Positions 8,369 through 16,844 of a stretch of 64,000 bases of DNA are shown piece by piece. The position numbers and the translations under genes are program-made. The notes under the pieces were generated by a model. It saw only the letters and a program-made list of their open reading frames with translations, was not told the origin of the DNA and ran no database searches. The DNA is from CAYVHB01 sp964450865 (GTDB taxonomy: Bacteria; Bacillota; Clostridia; Saccharofermentanales; UBA5734), in the NCBI GenBank assembly GCA_964450865.1, contig CAYVHB010000008.1, positions 1-64,000 on the forward strand, written 5' to 3'. Numbering within the stretch: the stretch's first letter is position 1; the number at the start of each line of letters is the position of its first letter.

Positions 8369-8745
8369 TGGTGGAGGCGAGGGGAGTCGAACCCCTGTCC
8401 GAAACCCTATCCTCTGGAGCATCTCCGGGTGCAGTCAATGTATGGAGTATTCCCCTTTGGCCGTGCCCATTGACAGGCTTGGCCGTCCGGTAGCTTCATG
8501 AGTACAGATCAATGGCAAAGCTTAAACTGATCCGTTGTCACGTTTGACCTGCCGACGTGTAAGGTCTGCTATCTGACGCCAGGGACCCACCCAGCAGATC
8601 GGGTGGCCTGACGGCAACTGGGATTAAGCAGCTGCGAGTGCCGGTTTATTGGCAGTTAAAAAGTCCTCGTTTTTTTAAGAGGCCAACGAGGATCCTCTAC
8701 CCGCTTCCCCAGTCTCAACGACCCCGTCGAAACCAGTACGCCCCC
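8369..8745 (-). ncRNA. ssrA: Transfer-messenger RNA (tmRNA)
   Basis: Rescues stalled ribosomes together with SmpB, whose gene is also in this window (21249-21725). The 5' end has GGGGGCG followed by the typical GGTTTCGACGGGG. The 3' end is GGTTCGACTCCCCTCGCC with the CCA encoded at 8371-8369, and GGGGGCG pairs with CGCCTCC as acceptor stem. The tag frame ends TANKPALAAA followed by TAA. An in-frame stop lies just upstream of KNEDFL, so the resume codon lies between that stop and the T-A-N, probably at or next to the K or N. Length is about 377 nt. Confidence 0.95.
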
Positions 8746-8804
8746 GTATACCGGGTTGGCAACAGATTGACCAAATAAAATTCAGCACTCTTTGCCAGCA
8801 GTTC

Positions 8805-8833
8805 ATTTTAACATATATTGCAGGAACATGCAA
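8805..8833 (-). promoter_or_regulatory. Promoter of tmRNA
   Basis: On the minus strand TTGCAT (8833-8828), a 17-bp spacer and TAAAAT (8810-8805) with an extended TG before the -10. It lies about 55 bases upstream of the mature 5' end, which fits a precursor trimmed by RNase P. Confidence 0.6.
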
Positions 8834-8947
8834 GATGGATAATGTGATGTTTTATCGTTTTATTTTATGTCTGCTCAGTTGAATATCGCGTCTTATTTTG
8901 TATACAATTATGTGGGTTCATAGCATATAATTATGATTGAAGGAAGT

Positions 8948-9034
8948 ACTCAGTATGCGGATATCGGGGCAAGCTGAACCACCAGTGAGTTCGGACGCGA
9001 TCTGGACACTCAGTATGCGGATATCAGGGCAAGC
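8948..9034. repeat. Two copies of a 27-bp direct repeat
   Basis: A 27-base unit beginning ACTCAGTATGCGGATATC occurs at 8948-8974 and 9008-9034, with a single base difference (GGGG versus AGGG) and a 60-base period. The repeats abut the truncated GGDEF gene and may mark the deletion or duplication that broke it. Confidence 0.8.
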
Positions 9035-9054
9035 GGTTAAATACGCAAAGGTGC

Positions 9055-9399
9055 GTGAAAACTGATACGCATGGCCATGATCGCGGTGATCAGGTTTTAG
9101 TCGATGCGGCCAGAGTGATGCAGGCCAACATTCGGGAATCTGATATTCTCTGTCGCTGGGGCGGGGAGGAATTCCTCCTTGTATTGCCCTATACAGATGC
9201 GAACAAGGCTTTGGCGATGGCCCAGAGACTGCGGCAGATGGTTGCCGATACTGTTTTTTGTGGCGACAAACCTATCACCATCAGCGGTGGCGTCGCAGTA
9301 TATGTGGCTGGACTTTCCCGTCATGAATGGATCAAGCGGGCAGACGAGGCGCTGTACGAGGCCAAAAATAGCGGCCGCAATCAAATAGTTGTATACTGA
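9055..9399 (+). pseudogene. C-terminal half of a GGDEF (diguanylate cyclase) domain
   Basis: The frame begins at THGHDRGDQVL and runs through the signature RWGGEEF, then ISGGVAVY and RADEALYEAKNSGRNQI to the normal end of a GGDEF domain. The first half of the domain, with the metal-binding DxDxFKxIND segment, and any sensor domain are missing. The only start is a GTG without a ribosome binding site. The active-site signature is retained, but without the N-terminal half it should not make c-di-GMP. Probably a remnant next to the 27-bp repeats. Confidence 0.8.
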
Positions 9400-9445
9400 A
9401 CAAACATCTTTTCAGGCAATAGTCTATTCATTCAGTGAGTGAGCG

Positions 9446-9530
9446 GGTCAGTTGGTCAGTTGGTCAGTTGGTTGGTTGGTTAATAAGCAAGCAAGTAAGC
9501 AAGCAAGCGGGCAAATAGCAGGCAAATAGA
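9446..9530. repeat. Short tandem repeats upstream of ddh
   Basis: Three perfect GGTCAGTT octamers (9446-9469) run into three GGTT tetramers (9470-9481). A run of CAAG/TAAG tetramers follows (about 9485-9510), then two AGCA/GGCAAATAG units. The array ends just upstream of the ddh ribosome binding site and could change length by slippage. Confidence 0.85.
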
Positions 9531-9548
9531 AAAGTGAGGGCATTCAAC

Positions 9549-10535
9549 ATGGCAATTCGTCTGGCAATTATTGGTTATGGCAACCTGGGGCGCGGTGTGG
9601 AGTACGCAATCGCCCAGAATCCGGATACAGAGCTCGTCGCCGTCCTGACCAGACGCGATCCGGCTATGCTGCAGCTGCAGACACCCGGCGTCAAGGTTTA
9701 TGCCATGGAAGCGGCTGAAATGCTCAAGGATCAGGTCGACGTCGCGATTCTATGCGGCGGCAGCGCGACCGACCTGCCTGAACAAACGCCACAGTTGGCA
9801 GGTCTGTTCAATGTCGTGGACAGCTATGACACCCATGCCAATACCAACGCCCATTTTGCCAGGGTCGATGCCGCAGCCCGGGCGGCCGGCAAGGTCGGCA
9901 TCATATCGGTCGGCTGGGATCCGGGTATGTTCTCGTTGAATCGCCTGTATGCCAACGCCATCCTGCCGCAGGGCCAGGACTACACCTTCTGGGGCAAAGG
10001 CGTCAGCCAGGGCCATTCTGACGCGATTCGCCGGGTCAAGGGTGTCAAAAACGGCAAGCAATATACCATTCCGGTCGAATCTGCCCTGCAAAGTGTCCGG
10101 GCGGGCAACAATCCGGCCTTCACCACCCGTGACAAGCATATCCGTGAATGCTTTGTCGTAGCTGAGGATGGTGCCGACAAGGCTGCGATTGAAAATGAAA
10201 TCAAACAGATGCCCAATTATTTTGCTGACTACCATACCATTGTGCACTTCATCAGCGAGGAGGAACTGCAGCGCGAGCATAGCGGCATTCCCCATGGTGG
10301 CTTTGTGATCCGCTCCGGCCAGACCGGCGCCAATGGCGAGAACAAGCATGTGATCGAGTACAGCCTCAAGCTTGATTCCAATCCGGAATTCACAGCCAGT
10401 GTGCTCGTTGCTTATGCCAGGGCGGCCGGCCGCCTGAATCGCCAGGGTGAAACGGGCTGCAAGACGGTATTTGATATTGCACCCGGCCTGCTGAGCCCGG
10501 ACACTGCCGGTGAGTTGCGCGCGAGATTTTTATAA
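9549..10535 (+). CDS. ddh: meso-Diaminopimelate D-dehydrogenase
   Basis: NADPH-dependent enzyme of 328 residues, the usual length for Ddh. It makes meso-diaminopimelate directly from tetrahydrodipicolinate for lysine and peptidoglycan synthesis. The N-terminus IRLAIIGYGNLGRGVE is the dinucleotide-binding loop. LCGGSATDLPEQTP and GWDPGMFSLNR are typical family segments. The start at 9549 is chosen because GTGAGGG lies 8-9 bases upstream; a GTG at 9534 would overlap it. The upstream region is a dense tandem-repeat array, so expression may vary. It stands alone on the plus strand. Confidence 0.93.
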   Translation: MAIRLAIIGYGNLGRGVEYAIAQNPDTELVAVLTRRDPAMLQLQTPGVKVYAMEAAEMLKDQVDVAILCGGSATDLPEQTPQLAGLFNVVDSYDTHANTNAHFARVDAAARAAGKVGIISVGWDPGMFSLNRLYANAILPQGQDYTFWGKGVSQGHSDAIRRVKGVKNGKQYTIPVESALQSVRAGNNPAFTTRDKHIRECFVVAEDGADKAAIENEIKQMPNYFADYHTIVHFISEEELQREHSGIPHGGFVIRSGQTGANGENKHVIEYSLKLDSNPEFTASVLVAYARAAGRLNRQGETGCKTVFDIAPGLLSPDTAGELRARFL

Positions 10536-10641
10536 GCAGCCCGGGCTGCACATATCCTGCTCGAAAAATGTATTTTAACAGGGCATTGATCGCTTTAGAC
10601 ATGATTAAGGACAAGATATCATATCCTGGAGGTTGGCGCTT

Positions 10642-12513
10642 ATGCAGTATGATGCAATCATCATTGGTGGTGGCTTGTCCGGGCTGACTGCCGCCAGTCT
10701 ATTGGCCAAGCGGGACCTGAAAGTGGCGGTTATTGACAAAAGCTACAATCCGGGCGGCTCCTGCGGGATCTTCAAACGCAATGGCGTCATTTTTGACCAG
10801 GGGGCAGCCATGCTCTTTGGCTTTGGTGAAAAGGGTTTCAACGCCCACCGTTTTGTGTTCAATTGCCTGGAGGAGCCCATCGACATCATCCGGCACGACC
10901 TGCTTTACTGTGTCAATTTCCAGGGACACCGCGTCCGTTTCTGGCCGGATGTGGATCAGTTCGCGACCGAGCTGGCCACGGTTTTCCCTCATCAGAAGGA
11001 CCAGATCCGGCGCTTTTATCGCGACATGGCCCGGATTTACCAGCACGTCATGGTTGAAACTCCCAGTTACACAACACCGGACGAGACCGATCGCCAGGAT
11101 GCCTTGCGCGGTTTGCTCCGCCACCCTCTCTCCTATATCCGCTTCCTGAGCTTTTTGAACCAGAGCGCCCGGGACTTGCTGGCCCGCTACTTTACCGATC
11201 CGGAAATTTTCAAATTTTTTGACAAGCTGACCTCGACTTATTGCTACGCGACGGTGGCAGAAGCCCCGGCCATTCTCGCTGCCGTCATGTTTATTGATAA
11301 TCACGTCGGCGGCAGCTATTATCCGGCCGGCTCAACCTTGTTTTTACCGGGCAAGCTCGAGAAGATCATTGAAGAGCATGGCGGTGACATGCTGCTGGAG
11401 CAGGAAGTGGTCCGGATTGTATTCCAGGATGGGCGGCCGGCCGGGGTTCAGCTGGCTAGCGGCGAAACCATGTTGGCCGATAACCTGGTTTATGCCGGGA
11501 CGGTCTGGAATCTGTACGGGAAGCTGATTGAGCCGCAGTACCTGACGCCATCCAGAATCGAATGGGCGGCCCGGCAGGTCCCCACCTTCCCCAGCGTGGT
11601 TCTCTATGCCCTGGTCGCCAGGACGGTCTTCCCGCCTGATACGGCGCCGATCGAGATGCTGGTTGGCAATCCCGACCGGGTCGACGAAAGTGAAGTCACC
11701 GCCTACATCCTGAGCATCGATGACCGGACCCTGTGCGACGAGAACCATCAGGTGGTGATCGCCATCGGCCCGACCTTTGCCAGCTGGGACCACAATCCGG
11801 ATGCCTATCAGCAGCAGAAGGAGCTTGAGAAAAATCGGCTGATTGCTGTCCTGGAAAAGCGTTTCCCCGGCTTTGCGGCGGCGGTCCATTACGCTGAAGT
11901 CGCCACACCCCGCACCATCGAGCGCTACACCCTCAAGAACGGCGGTGCGGTGGCCGGCCCGCGCCAGATGCTTGGCCAGCACCTGTTCAAGCGCCTGCAC
12001 ATCCGCAGCGAGTGGGATAATCTTTTCTGCTGCGGTGAATCGACCATCATGGGTACCGGCACACCGACAGTCACGACTTCCGGCATCAGCGCCGCCAACG
12101 CCATCTTGCGTAAACTGGGCCGGTCATCCTTTGTCTACCAGCCGGACATGAAAAACCATGTCCGGATTGTACCCAAACCGTTCCGGGATGAAGACCGCTA
12201 TCGCGATTATCCGGCGACCTGGCAGACCATCATGCGTCTGGCGTCAGCCTGTCAGCTGTGTGAGCACCCCGGCTGTTCAGCGGGCCAAAGCCTGGACATC
12301 CGTGGCATCATGCGGCGCATGACCGTTGGTAACCTGACAGGGGCGCGGAAACTGATCCATCAGGCAGGTCTGCAGGCTGATGATCCGGCCAGCCGCGAAC
12401 AAGCCTTGCTGGTCTGCGAGAACAACTGTATTCTGAATCACACGGTGGCACAACCGGTCCAGATCCGCCAGGTGATCGGAGCGATCCTCGATAACAGCCT
12501 GGCAATGAGGTAG
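10642..12513 (+). CDS. CrtI-like FAD oxidoreductase with GltD-type C-terminal domain
   Basis: Flavoprotein of 623 residues. The N-terminus (YDAIIIGGGLSGLTAASLLA) is the FAD-binding Rossmann loop. The body resembles phytoene desaturase/CrtISO-type enzymes, with LFCCGESTIMGTGTPTVTTSG as the C-terminal FAD motif at about residues 460-480. Unusually, about 110 more residues follow: C537-X2-C540-X4-C545, then DIRGIMRRMTVGNLTGARKLI, then C592-X3-C596. This pattern resembles the Fer4_20 domain at the N-terminus of glutamate synthase small subunits, with several cysteines lost. CTGGAGGT precedes the ATG at 10642. It probably forms an operon with the next flavoprotein. The substrate is unknown, and no other carotenoid gene is near. 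Confidence 0.75.
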   Translation: MQYDAIIIGGGLSGLTAASLLAKRDLKVAVIDKSYNPGGSCGIFKRNGVIFDQGAAMLFGFGEKGFNAHRFVFNCLEEPIDIIRHDLLYCVNFQGHRVRFWPDVDQFATELATVFPHQKDQIRRFYRDMARIYQHVMVETPSYTTPDETDRQDALRGLLRHPLSYIRFLSFLNQSARDLLARYFTDPEIFKFFDKLTSTYCYATVAEAPAILAAVMFIDNHVGGSYYPAGSTLFLPGKLEKIIEEHGGDMLLEQEVVRIVFQDGRPAGVQLASGETMLADNLVYAGTVWNLYGKLIEPQYLTPSRIEWAARQVPTFPSVVLYALVARTVFPPDTAPIEMLVGNPDRVDESEVTAYILSIDDRTLCDENHQVVIAIGPTFASWDHNPDAYQQQKELEKNRLIAVLEKRFPGFAAAVHYAEVATPRTIERYTLKNGGAVAGPRQMLGQHLFKRLHIRSEWDNLFCCGESTIMGTGTPTVTTSGISAANAILRKLGRSSFVYQPDMKNHVRIVPKPFRDEDRYRDYPATWQTIMRLASACQLCEHPGCSAGQSLDIRGIMRRMTVGNLTGARKLIHQAGLQADDPASREQALLVCENNCILNHTVAQPVQIRQVIGAILDNSLAMR

Positions 12514-12543
12514 CCTGTTATGGGTCACCGAGAGGAAATCGTG

Positions 12544-14178
12544 ATGCCTGATACACCTGTTTATGATGCGATCATTGTCGGGGGCGGTCTGGCCGGCCTG
12601 ACCAGTGCGGCCTACCTGAGCCGGGCCGGGCGACGGGTCTTGCTCTGTGAAAAGAACGAGCAAGCCGGTGGCCTGGTCAATTCGTTTGTCCATCAGGGTC
12701 TGACTTTTGATGGCGGGATCCGCGCCTTTGAGAATTCCGGCATTATCAGGCCCATGCTCAAGGACCTCGGCATTGAGCTGACATGGGTCAATAACCCCGT
12801 TGCGATCGGCATCGCCGACCAGATGGTCAAACTGACCGGTCCCGACAGCCTGGCTGATTACCAGGCCCTGCTGACCAGGCTGTTTCCACAAAATGAAGCG
12901 GATATCCGGCTGATTATCCAGGAAATCAAAAAGGTCATGCAGTATATGGATGTCCTGTATGGCATTGACAACCCGCTGTTCATTGATGTAGCCAAAGACC
13001 GGACCTACCTGATGCAGACGCTCCTGCCCTGGCTGCTGAGATACCAGGTCAATATGCGCAAGGTCAGCCGGCTGCAGGAGCCCATCAACCCCTATTTGCG
13101 TCGCCTGACCGCAAATCAGGCTTTGGTTGACATGATTACCCAGCACTTTTTTCAAAATACGCCGGCCTTCTTTGCCTTGAGCTACTTCAGCCTGTATCTT
13201 GATTACAGCTATCCGGTTGGTGGCACAGGGACCCTGGCGGATCAGATGGTCCAATTCATCACCCGGAACAAGGGCGAAATCCGCTATGGATCGCCCGTGT
13301 CGGCAGTCGACGTGGCCGGTCACCAGGTCCGGACGGCGGATGGTCGCACCTTTGGTTATCGCAGGCTCATCTGGACGGCAGACCAGAAAACATTCTATGC
13401 AAGAGTCGATGGTACAGGCCTGGGCCACCGGCAACAGGCTCTTTTCCAGCGTCAGAAACAGCGGGTGATGAATCATCATGGTGGCGATTCCGTTCTGACT
13501 CTGTTCTTAACCATTGATCTGGATCCAGTCTGGTTCGCCAGTATTGCCGGAGCCCATATTTTTTATACAGCCACCCTGGATGGCCTGTCCTGTATCGCAC
13601 CCCTGAACACGCCGGCTCCAGCCACATCTGCCACATCCACCGCGCCTGATCCTGTCAGCAAGCCCCGAAGCAAGGATTCCGTCAGGCAATGGCTGGCTGC
13701 CTATTTGCAGCATACCACCTATGAAATATCATGCCCGGCCTTGCGTGATGCCAGTCTGGCCCCGCCCGGCCAGACTGGACTGATCGTCAGTACCCTGCTG
13801 GACTACAACTTGACCGCTGCCATCCGCGCCAGTGGCTGGTACGATGAATTCAAGCAATTTTGCGCTGATCAGATCATCGATGTTTTAAACCGGTCACTTT
13901 GTCAGGGTTTTCGTGAAAAAATCAGTGGTGTGCTCTGCGCAACACCACTAACCATCGAACGCCTGAGCGGCAATGACCAGGGAGCAATCACCGGCTGGGC
14001 TTTTGGCAGCCCGGACTTGCCGGCAGAAAATCATTTCAAGAAAATTGCCCGTTCGATCCGTACACCTCTCCCGGATATTTACCAGGCAGGTCAATGGGTC
14101 TTCAGCCCCTCCGGCCTGCCGGTCTCCATTATGACTGGCAAGCTGGCGGCCGATGCCGTCCAGAAAAGCCTGGGCTAG
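12544..14178 (+). CDS. CrtI/CrtISO-like FAD oxidoreductase
   Basis: Flavoprotein of 544 residues with the FAD loop YDAIIVGGGLAGLTSAAYLS at the N-terminus and a C-terminal segment, DIYQAGQWVFSPSGLPVSI, where CrtI-type enzymes have their second FAD motif. It resembles the phytoene desaturase/amine oxidase superfamily but lacks the Cys-rich tail of its upstream neighbour. The stop of that gene is 30 bases away, so the two are cotranscribed. GAGAGGA supports the start at 12544, and an ATG at 12520 is an alternative. The pair may act on one hydrophobic substrate; this is inference only. Confidence 0.75.
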   Translation: MPDTPVYDAIIVGGGLAGLTSAAYLSRAGRRVLLCEKNEQAGGLVNSFVHQGLTFDGGIRAFENSGIIRPMLKDLGIELTWVNNPVAIGIADQMVKLTGPDSLADYQALLTRLFPQNEADIRLIIQEIKKVMQYMDVLYGIDNPLFIDVAKDRTYLMQTLLPWLLRYQVNMRKVSRLQEPINPYLRRLTANQALVDMITQHFFQNTPAFFALSYFSLYLDYSYPVGGTGTLADQMVQFITRNKGEIRYGSPVSAVDVAGHQVRTADGRTFGYRRLIWTADQKTFYARVDGTGLGHRQQALFQRQKQRVMNHHGGDSVLTLFLTIDLDPVWFASIAGAHIFYTATLDGLSCIAPLNTPAPATSATSTAPDPVSKPRSKDSVRQWLAAYLQHTTYEISCPALRDASLAPPGQTGLIVSTLLDYNLTAAIRASGWYDEFKQFCADQIIDVLNRSLCQGFREKISGVLCATPLTIERLSGNDQGAITGWAFGSPDLPAENHFKKIARSIRTPLPDIYQAGQWVFSPSGLPVSIMTGKLAADAVQKSLG

Positions 14179-14336
14179 CCTGCTAAAATCCGATGAGCCT
14201 CGTGGCGGCAGCTACTGCCGGCATCCCAGGCTGACTTTTCATATTGCTTGAGACTGTTGTCAACGGATTATCCAGATCCTGATGCCATAGCTGGCATTTT
14301 GCAGTCCAGCATCTTGCCATCGGGTGTCTGGCGATT

Positions 14337-15041
14337 TTACTCAGGCTTAAGCACTTCACGGCGGCGAATCTCAGCGACAACGCCATGTATGGTCAGCTGG
14401 GCCGGTAAAGCAGCCGAACTGGCTTGCTCGCCATGATGGGCCAGGGGCCGGGCCGTTTCATCGCCAGACTCGGCGGATCTTGCACCGCCGGCTGCTGTGT
14501 CCTGATGATCGCTGGCAGATCCCGGGACTTTTTCGCGGTTATCTGCCAGGTTGTGCGGCAGGAAATGACTGGGGTATTCTGGATTCAAGGGATTCAGGTG
14601 CCAGCCGGTCTTGTTGATGATCACCTTGCGTACAATCGGTGCGGATCCGGTTATCTCAACCAGGCAAGGCAGACCATTGACACTTTCTGACCAGGGCTGG
14701 ATTAGTAAAATATCGTCGGGCAGATAGCGCGGCGCCATGCTGTTATCCGCGACCTTATACTGAAGAGCGGTCTCGCTTGTCTGACTGGAGATCTGCTGGG
14801 CCGGTTTGCCCATCAGATAATCATGACTGACCTTCAGCAGTTGAGCCAGACAGTACACAGTCGTCGCGTTGGGTTCATGGATTCCGTTCTCATACTTGGA
14901 TATTGTGCCCTTGTTGATATTCGTCCCATAATCACGATTGAGCGCGTCGGCGACGGATTGCAACGTCAGGCCTGCGGCTTTGCGGGCGGCACGCAGGCGG
15001 CGGCCAAAGCTGCCGGAATCAAAATACTGGTCACGTGGCAT
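14337..15041 (-). CDS. XRE HTH / S24 (CI/LexA-like) repressor
   Basis: Regulator of 234 residues. The N-terminal Cro/CI HTH covers about residues 11-75 (GTISKYENGIHEPNATTVYCLA). A peptidase S24-type domain follows, with the nucleophile serine in VADNSMAPRYLPDDILLI (S101) and a candidate general base K139 in VRKVI. About 55 residues rich in A, G, S and H separate HLNPLNPEYP from the last strand, TIHGVVAEIRRREV; this insert is unusual for the family. It may be a self-cleaving repressor that responds to RecA or stress. No phage genes adjoin it. It is convergent with the flavoprotein pair. Direct repeats upstream (15232-15405) could be its operator region. Confidence 0.8.
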   Translation of the reverse strand: MPRDQYFDSGSFGRRLRAARKAAGLTLQSVADALNRDYGTNINKGTISKYENGIHEPNATTVYCLAQLLKVSHDYLMGKPAQQISSQTSETALQYKVADNSMAPRYLPDDILLIQPWSESVNGLPCLVEITGSAPIVRKVIINKTGWHLNPLNPEYPSHFLPHNLADNREKVPGSASDHQDTAAGGARSAESGDETARPLAHHGEQASSAALPAQLTIHGVVAEIRRREVLKPE

Positions 15042-15442
15042 TTTGTCGATTCCCTTCCATTCAGTACAATGTAATTTGCCCCGTACAGGGTTATTTATAT
15101 CGCAAAGACCAGCCTGGGATGTCAGATGAACTTTAAACGTATGGCTTAAAACTGGCTTTGCTGAACTAATGTCAAATTATAGCAAACTTTTTGAAAAATT
15201 GCTGTACAATCACGAATATTTCATCGTCTACAGCAATAAAAGTGAAGCCTATTTAGAAACAGCGGCTATATTTTTTAACAATTTGCATATTCTTGCCGCT
15301 TATTCAGAACTATTAGCAATAAAATCAAGTGCATTCCGAATCAGCAATAGAAGTCAAGCTTATTCAGGCGAACCGTCCTGCGCAACCGGATTGCGAACCG
15401 TCCTGTGATGCTGTCCTGCGAAGCGGTTCTGCAAATGGGTCT
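15042..15442. other. AT-rich gene-free region with degenerate repeats
   Basis: No gene is visible. Three degenerate copies of a unit starting AGCAATAAAAGTGAAGCC lie at about 15232, 15315 and 15343. The 13-mer GCGAACCGTCCTG is duplicated at 15368 and 15393. The stretch lies upstream of the repressor gene and is markedly AT-rich against its surroundings. Confidence 0.6.
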
Positions 15443-15682
15443 TCAGTCGCATCCTTCCATGAACCATTGGCCGCAATCCTGGTAGAGATAGACTTCGCGG
15501 CCGCTGATGCGGCAGGTATAGCGGATACCAGCGCCACCTGCCTTGAGTGAACAGGCCAAACGGACATCAAGAATCCGGTCAATGACAAAACTGCGGCCAT
15601 CCTCCCAGGTGACAACCCGGGGATGGATCTTGCCGGCTTCGTCAAATTCTGCAAGCACCCGTACAAAGACTTTGCGGGCCAT
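15443..15682 (-). CDS. Conserved small hypothetical protein
   Basis: Protein of 79 residues (MARKVFVRVLAEFDEAGKI at the N-terminus). The sequence WEDGRSFVIDRILDVRLA then AGGAGIRYTCRISGREVYLY looks like a small beta-rich protein conserved in Clostridia, of unknown function. AGGAAG lies 7 bases before the ATG at 15682; the longer frame to 15772 lacks a ribosome binding site. It is an isolated gene on the minus strand. Confidence 0.7.
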   Translation of the reverse strand: MARKVFVRVLAEFDEAGKIHPRVVTWEDGRSFVIDRILDVRLACSLKAGGAGIRYTCRISGREVYLYQDCGQWFMEGCD

Positions 15683-15917
15683 AGACTGCTTCCTTTCTGC
15701 ACAGGATGGACGCGTGTAAAAAGGCGACCGTGGAGCCGGATGGAACAACAGGCTGGTCCAGGGGGAAAGCATGGATCAGGATGAATGAGCGGGAGGCTGC
15801 ATAGAACATTTGTTCTATATTATAGCGCGGATCGGCAAAGCTGACAAGGTGGCAAGGTCGCGTCGAAAGCAGGATGGATCGAATTGATTGCACCACCGGA
15901 TCAGGGCCGAAAGCGCA

Positions 15918-15953
15918 GTAAAAAACCCCACCCGGAAACATCCGGATGGGGGC
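15918..15953 (-). terminator. Terminator after the isochorismatase-like gene
   Basis: On the minus strand CCCCATCCGGA pairs with TCCGGGTGGGG around a TGTT loop and is followed by TTTTTTA (15925-15919). A standard intrinsic terminator. Confidence 0.85.
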
Positions 15954-16050
15954 AAAGGGACCTGATAGGGTTTAAGTAAACAGGAAATATCCGGATTCTC
16001 TGGTTGGCGGGTCACCGCCAGGTAAAGGGACGCGGACCAGGCTCGGGCAA

Positions 16051-16614
16051 TCAGGCCAGCGGCGTCAGGGCAGATTCAAGGATGGCAAAGCCCAGCAGGC
16101 GCTGCATATAGTCCAGGGCCCAGAGGTGGGCAGCCTGATCAAATGACGCTACACAGTCAGCGCTGACCTGGAAGGCAATCGGAATGTTCTGATTAGCTGC
16201 ATGATTATAAAGCGCCATGGCATTTTGCAGGACGCAGATATCGGTCACGACCCCGGCCAGTTCGATGACATTGTACTGCCGGATAAGCCAGTCAATATCC
16301 GTGTAGTCGAGAATATACGAACTTTTAGTCAAGGTTTCAAGACCCAGATCAGCGAGGGCACCATACAGCTGCCAGCCTTCTGTATTCTCGGCACAATGCA
16401 GATTGTACGCCATCGACTCCGGATGACCTTTTTGCCAGGCTGCTTCATTATGGGTATCCATGGTGCACAGGACGTCAGCCCCGGCTGCAGAAAAGACGTT
16501 AATTCGCTGCACCAGGCTGCCTTCGATCGCCTGGGCCGGTTCACCGGCAGTCAACAGGCCATCTGATTTGACAAAGTCATTCTGGTAGTCAATTATCAGT
16601 AATAATTTTTTCAT
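16051..16614 (-). CDS. Isochorismatase-family cysteine hydrolase (nicotinamidase-like)
   Basis: Cytosolic hydrolase of 187 residues. The catalytic triad of the family is visible: D9 in LLIIDYQNDF, K97 in TLTKSSY and C127 in GVVTDICVLQNA. D53 and H55 in CTMDTHNEA are likely metal ligands as in nicotinamidases. It may deamidate nicotinamide in NAD recycling, but the substrate cannot be fixed from sequence. It is a single gene with its own terminator at 15918-15953. Confidence 0.85.
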   Translation of the reverse strand: MKKLLLIIDYQNDFVKSDGLLTAGEPAQAIEGSLVQRINVFSAAGADVLCTMDTHNEAAWQKGHPESMAYNLHCAENTEGWQLYGALADLGLETLTKSSYILDYTDIDWLIRQYNVIELAGVVTDICVLQNAMALYNHAANQNIPIAFQVSADCVASFDQAAHLWALDYMQRLLGFAILESALTPLA

Positions 16615-16844
16615 GATCAGTCAGGCTCCTTTGTTGGAAAGTCATTCTGTCAGACAGTATCTTTTTCTATTCTAACACTTCCCAACCGATAATATAACCT
16701 AACCGGATCACAAATGCTTATGTTGACCGGATAATTTTTCAAATCCTTTACAGATTACCAGCATTCCCGTCAAAATCTCAAAAGCGGCTGCAAGAGGGAA
16801 ACCGCAAGGCAGGATCCGGCCGGCCGTAGATCCGGGCAGGTGTA

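Noticed and set aside
9446..9530. tRNA or riboswitch upstream of ddh
   Set aside because: The stretch is made of short tandem repeats and forms no lysine-riboswitch or tRNA pattern that I can see.
12277..13479. 400-codon open frame on the minus strand
   Set aside because: It is antisense to two well-supported flavoprotein genes, has no family features and arises from the GC-rich codon pattern.
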